Source of the DNA: Clostridia bacterium
GTDB taxonomy: Bacteria > Bacillota > Clostridia > Oscillospirales > CAG-382
Direction of reading: 5' to 3'
Length of the DNA: 8,705 nucleotides
Assembly: GCA_017501055.1 (NCBI GenBank)
Contig: JAFVXP010000096.1
Span: 1 to 8,705 of the forward strand
The notes beneath the pieces were generated by a model that saw only the letters and a list, made by a program, of their open reading frames with translations, was not told the origin of the DNA and made no database searches. Position numbers and translations under genes: made by a program. This document shows, piece after piece, positions 6,146 through 8,705 of this stretch. Each line of letters begins with the position of its first letter. Within the stretch, counting starts at the first letter, position 1.

Positions 6146-6174
6146 AGTATAACTCAATAAGTTGAAATAATCAA
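6146..6174 (-). promoter_or_regulatory. Probable sigma-A promoter of the malQ operon
   Basis: On the minus strand TTGATT (plus 6169-6174) and TATACT (plus 6146-6151) are 17 bases apart, matching the consensus at four and five positions of six. The -35 lies inside a small dyad, GTTGA-N5-TCAAC (6161-6175), that could be a regulator site. That is inference only, and it is not a CcpA cre match. Confidence 0.6.
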
Positions 6175-6192
6175 CAATTTTAGGAAATTCAA

Positions 6193-6258
6193 TCCAAATA
6201 AAAATCCACCGCTTTTGTGCTGCCCCGTTTTGTAGGGACAGCACATTTGCAGTGGATT
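6193..6258 (-). terminator. Large hairpin terminator after the YD-repeat lipoprotein gene
   Basis: The outer stem AATCCAC (6203-6209) pairs with GTGGATT (6252-6258). The inner stem GTGCTG (6217-6222) pairs with CAGCAC (6239-6244), and CCC (6223-6225) pairs with GGG (6235-6237) past one bulged A. On the minus strand the stem is followed by a T-rich run read from 6204 down to 6196. It lies just after the lipoprotein stop and before the malQ promoter, so it insulates the two units. The internal TTT/TTT mismatch makes it longer and less tidy than the other terminators here. Confidence 0.75.
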
Positions 6259-6264
6259 CGTTTT

Positions 6265-8025
6265 TTATTTTTGCGGCAGATAAAGATAGATAAATCCCGA
6301 ATATTCAATCATTCTTGCCGCTGTCGTTGTATCAATATATTGCAAAAACTCGCCCGTTTTTACTCCATTTTCATTATAATAAAAATTCTGAGTATAGGGG
6401 AATTTGTTTCCCGCTTCGTTGGAATACTTTCTAACGGTTTTTATAAGATTTCCGTCTTCGTCATAACTTTTTTCAATCCAAACCTCAGCGTTTCCGTCTT
6501 CACCGACTGTTGAAACCTTGATCTCATTGCCCTTTTCGTCGTAGTCGTATCTGTTTTTTGTTTCGCCGGATTCTGAAATTGTGATTTTTTCAATGCATCT
6601 GCCATTTTCATCGTAAACATAACGATATTCTAGTATTTCTATATCGCCCCAAATATTTTTCTCTTCTTTTATACAATTTTTGTCATCATAAGTATACGTA
6701 TATATTCTTTTATAATCGGGTTTATCGATAGGATAAAGGGTTCTTTCAGTAATCCTTCCTTCTTCATCATATTTATATTCGGTTACCTGTTTTCCTTCAT
6801 CGTTTGTATTTTGAATACGGGTTGCAACAAGCCCTTTGTCATTATAAGTATATTCGCTTATTCTCTCCCCTGTTTCGGATTTTAACGAAATCTCGTTGCC
6901 GTATTCGTCATATTTATATACCGCCGAACTAACGGTATACCTATTATCAACAATGGTTTCTTTGCGTTTTGTTCCGTTGTCAAAATACTCATATTCGGTT
7001 TTTATTTCTTTTTTCTGTCCGAGCCAGTCGATTATCATTTCATAAATAACATCGCCCTTTTCGTTATAGGCATATTCTTCGTAAGTACCTTCTGCGTCCG
7101 AATAAATACTTGCGGAAAAAACAGTTGTTATTTTCGTTTGTCTTCCCTTTTCGTCGTATTCATAGTCGACTTGTTTGTCATCAATAACGTTCGGTTCCTT
7201 GTCGCCGTCTTTATTGTAAACGGTTGTTTTGATATTTATAGCGTCACCATGCTCGTTTACCGTATATTCCGTTACTTCGTTATACGACTTTCTTTCTTCG
7301 GTTTCTTTTATAAGGAATCCGTTTTCGTCATAGGTATAATACGTTTTATAGGTATTGCTTTCAGTATTGATAAATTCATACGTCAACTTTTTACCGTTTT
7401 CGTCATAGGTATTACGTTCGCAATAAATAGTATTTTTTTCTTCGCCGTCTTTATAATAATGCTCTATGTAGCTGACGTTACCGTAAATGTCATATTCATA
7501 CTCATAATATTGGTCAAATTCGCCCCTATGATATAGGTCATCGATAGTTTGAGAATATTTTTCCGCCTTAAAAACAAGATGTCCGTTTTCGTCATACTCG
7601 TTTACGATTTTCTTATATAAATCATCTGAGCCGATTATATATGTATCTTGGCAAAGAATATTCCCGTTTTCGTCATACGTATATTCATAATTATAATTAT
7701 CTTTATACAGCATTCCGTCAAGATAAAATTCGTCTTTTTGCTGAACTATATCGCCTTTTTCGTTGTAGGTGCGTTCAATAACTCGGTTATAAATATCATA
7801 AGTTGTCCAGGCTTCGTTGGTGTAAAGCACCTTGAAATCCTCAAGCATTCTCTTTGCTTCTTCATCGTTACGGTTTTTATAAAGGAGATTATACGCTTCC
7901 TCATATTTTGATTCTTTTATAAGCGTATTTGCTTCTTCGAGAAAAGCCTTTTCGGTTGTTTCTTCTGTTCCGCAAGATGCCAAAAGCATAATAGAAACAA
8001 GAATTAACGCAAACAATTTCTTCAT
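6265..8025 (-). CDS. YD-repeat lipoprotein of unknown function
   Basis: A 586-residue protein with a lipoprotein signal peptide: positively charged MKK, a hydrophobic core, then the lipobox LLASC with Cys18 as the lipid-anchored residue. It should sit on the outer face of the membrane. Residues 24-62 (FLEEANTLIKESKYEEAYNLLY) resemble one TPR-like helical pair. From about residue 84 to 555 there are some 18 degenerate YD (RHS-type) repeats at roughly 25-30-residue spacing, such as YTYDENGNI, NEYDENGHL, YEYDEKGRQ and YDYDEKGNE. YD repeats form beta-strand shells or carbohydrate-binding surfaces in larger proteins. There is no RHS core end signature (such as DPxG), no autoprocessing site and no toxin domain; the protein ends in FIYLYLPQK. 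The start has AAGGAGAA seven bases upstream. The gene is visibly more AT-rich than its neighbours, which may indicate a different origin. Function is unknown, though surface adhesion or glycan contact is possible. Confidence 0.88.
   Translation of the reverse strand: MKKLFALILVSIMLLASCGTEETTEKAFLEEANTLIKESKYEEAYNLLYKNRNDEEAKRMLEDFKVLYTNEAWTTYDIYNRVIERTYNEKGDIVQQKDEFYLDGMLYKDNYNYEYTYDENGNILCQDTYIIGSDDLYKKIVNEYDENGHLVFKAEKYSQTIDDLYHRGEFDQYYEYEYDIYGNVSYIEHYYKDGEEKNTIYCERNTYDENGKKLTYEFINTESNTYKTYYTYDENGFLIKETEERKSYNEVTEYTVNEHGDAINIKTTVYNKDGDKEPNVIDDKQVDYEYDEKGRQTKITTVFSASIYSDAEGTYEEYAYNEKGDVIYEMIIDWLGQKKEIKTEYEYFDNGTKRKETIVDNRYTVSSAVYKYDEYGNEISLKSETGERISEYTYNDKGLVATRIQNTNDEGKQVTEYKYDEEGRITERTLYPIDKPDYKRIYTYTYDDKNCIKEEKNIWGDIEILEYRYVYDENGRCIEKITISESGETKNRYDYDEKGNEIKVSTVGEDGNAEVWIEKSYDEDGNLIKTVRKYSNEAGNKFPYTQNFYYNENGVKTGEFLQYIDTTTAARMIEYSGFIYLYLPQK
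7319..7682 (-). repeat. In-frame DNA direct repeats coding for YDENG motifs
   Basis: The 19-base string CCGTTTTCGTCATAGGTAT occurs exactly at 7319-7337 and 7394-7412, 75 bases (25 codons) apart. It recurs with one mismatch at 7664-7682, and a shorter version occurs at 7583. All copies are in the same frame and encode the YTYDENG-type motif, so slippage or recombination could change repeat number without a frameshift. Confidence 0.85.
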
Positions 8026-8048
8026 GGAATTTCTCCTTTTATAAGGAT

Positions 8049-8078
8049 ATTATACGGGTGTTCCATCTGATTTATCAA
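8049..8078 (-). promoter_or_regulatory. Probable sigma-A promoter of the YD-repeat lipoprotein gene
   Basis: On the minus strand TTGATA (plus 8073-8078) and a perfect TATAAT (plus 8049-8054) are separated by 18 bases. The -35 overlaps the stop codon of the exchanger gene upstream. I see no terminator between the two genes, so read-through from the exchanger gene could also contribute. Confidence 0.65.
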
Positions 8079-8705
8079 ATGGCAAACTGCGCAATGCAAA
8101 ACGAAAAGTAAATACCCAAAAGTAAGATGCCTTGCCAACGGTAAAGCTTTTCTTTAAAGAGCGTAGGAAGCGTCAATATTGCCATAACGCCCAACATAAC
8201 CGGCACATCAAGCACTAACGAAGAATTGACATTAAACAACGTGCCTGCCACGGGGATATCGAAAGGACTTATAGTGATCGCTGTACCGCTTACTAAAACA
8301 AGATTGAACAGGTTTGCACCGATTATATTGCCCAAAGAAAGCGAGCCGTGCCCCTTCAAAAGCGCTGTAACGGCGGTAACCAATTCCGGCAAAGACGTTC
8401 CCAAAGCAACGATGGTCAAACCGATCACCTTTTCGGATACACCGAAATACTCCGCCAAAATGATGGCGTTGTCTACCAAAAAATCAGCACCGAATGCGAT
8501 CAACACTGCGCCCAATACCAAAAGAACGATATCTTTGATCAGACTGTCTTTTGTTCCCTCATCTGCCGATTCTACAACATGATCTTCGCCGCTTCGAACT
8601 TCGAGTTCTTCTTCACTTGTTACGGCACCGTACTTTTCTTCGGTCTCCACTGTTTCGATCGAAGCTGCGTTTTTCTTCATACGCAAAACCGTAAGAACCA
8701 TATAA
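8075..8705 (-). CDS. CaCA-family Na+/Ca2+ exchanger, C-terminal half (5' end outside window)
   Basis: An integral membrane cation antiporter, probably exchanging Ca2+ for Na+ or H+. The frame continues past the ATG at 8701 to the window edge, and members normally have about 300-350 residues with two inverted alpha repeats. The first alpha repeat is therefore missing only because the window ends. Numbering from that ATG, an acidic cytoplasmic loop at about 15-53 joins the halves. Membrane segments follow at about 54-76, 92-115, 124-144, 160-180 and 188-207. The second alpha repeat is intact: LTIVALGTSLPELVTA (95-110) with the conserved GTSLPE (101-106; Glu106 as ion ligand), and GNIIGANLFNLVLVSG (124-139). 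The C-terminus is short. It resembles the YrbG/K+-dependent exchanger-like group, but ion specificity cannot be set from half the protein. The lipoprotein promoter overlaps its stop codon. Confidence 0.92.
   Translation of the reverse strand, partial: YMVLTVLRMKKNAASIETVETEEKYGAVTSEEELEVRSGEDHVVESADEGTKDSLIKDIVLLVLGAVLIAFGADFLVDNAIILAEYFGVSEKVIGLTIVALGTSLPELVTAVTALLKGHGSLSLGNIIGANLFNLVLVSGTAITISPFDIPVAGTLFNVNSSLVLDVPVMLGVMAILTLPTLFKEKLYRWQGILLLGIYFSFCIAQFAI

Noticed and set aside
7138..7536. Hydrophobic plus-strand frame that looks like a membrane protein
   Set aside because: It is the complement of repeated YDENG codons, whose reverse strand reads as Phe, Val and Ile. This is an artefact of the repeat.
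6265..8025. RHS/contact-dependent toxin with an immunity gene
   Set aside because: No RHS core end, protease motif or variable toxin domain is present. The next genes are an unrelated exchanger and malQ.

Overview
The window looks like chromosomal DNA from a spore-forming, low-to-moderate GC Firmicute of class Clostridia. The signs are a CotF-type spore coat gene pair, a type III glutamine synthetase, a YtqB/MnmM-type tRNA methyltransferase, strong GGAGG-type ribosome sites and compact bidirectional hairpin terminators. The species cannot be named from the sequence alone.

Layout, left to right. (1) Positions 2-343 (+) are the 3' end of a Sel1-repeat protein gene whose start lies outside the window. 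It converges on glnN (396-2480, -) across a shared bidirectional terminator. (2) glnN encodes a full-length 694-residue glutamine synthetase III behind an exact consensus housekeeping promoter (TTGACA-17-TATAAT). (3) Divergent from glnN is a two-gene spore coat operon (2636-2809 and 2824-3066, +). Its first gene is only 57 codons long and is easily missed. (4) Between the coat operon and the next convergent gene, positions 3066-3295 hold a dense mosaic of short palindromes. They are joined by a CGATAT motif whose orientation flips midway, and a bidirectional terminator follows. (5) A tight minus-strand operon runs malQ (6113-4617), mnmM (4604-4053), histidine phosphatase (4042-3329). Each downstream ribosome site overlaps the stop codon of the gene before it. 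(6) Next comes a minus-strand lipoprotein gene (8025-6265) with about 18 degenerate YD (YDENG) repeats, its own promoter and a large terminator hairpin. (7) The right edge holds the C-terminal half of a CaCA-family Na+/Ca2+ exchanger (8075-8705, -), cut by the window.

The genes do not form one pathway. They are separate units for nitrogen assimilation (glnN), sporulation (coat pair), maltodextrin metabolism with tRNA modification (malQ-mnmM-phosphatase), an extracytoplasmic repeat lipoprotein and cation exchange. I see no CRISPR array, tRNA, rRNA, transposase or phage gene, and no clear evidence of a new defence or catalytic system. The parts that known features explain least are the palindrome mosaic at 3066-3295 and the YD-repeat lipoprotein.
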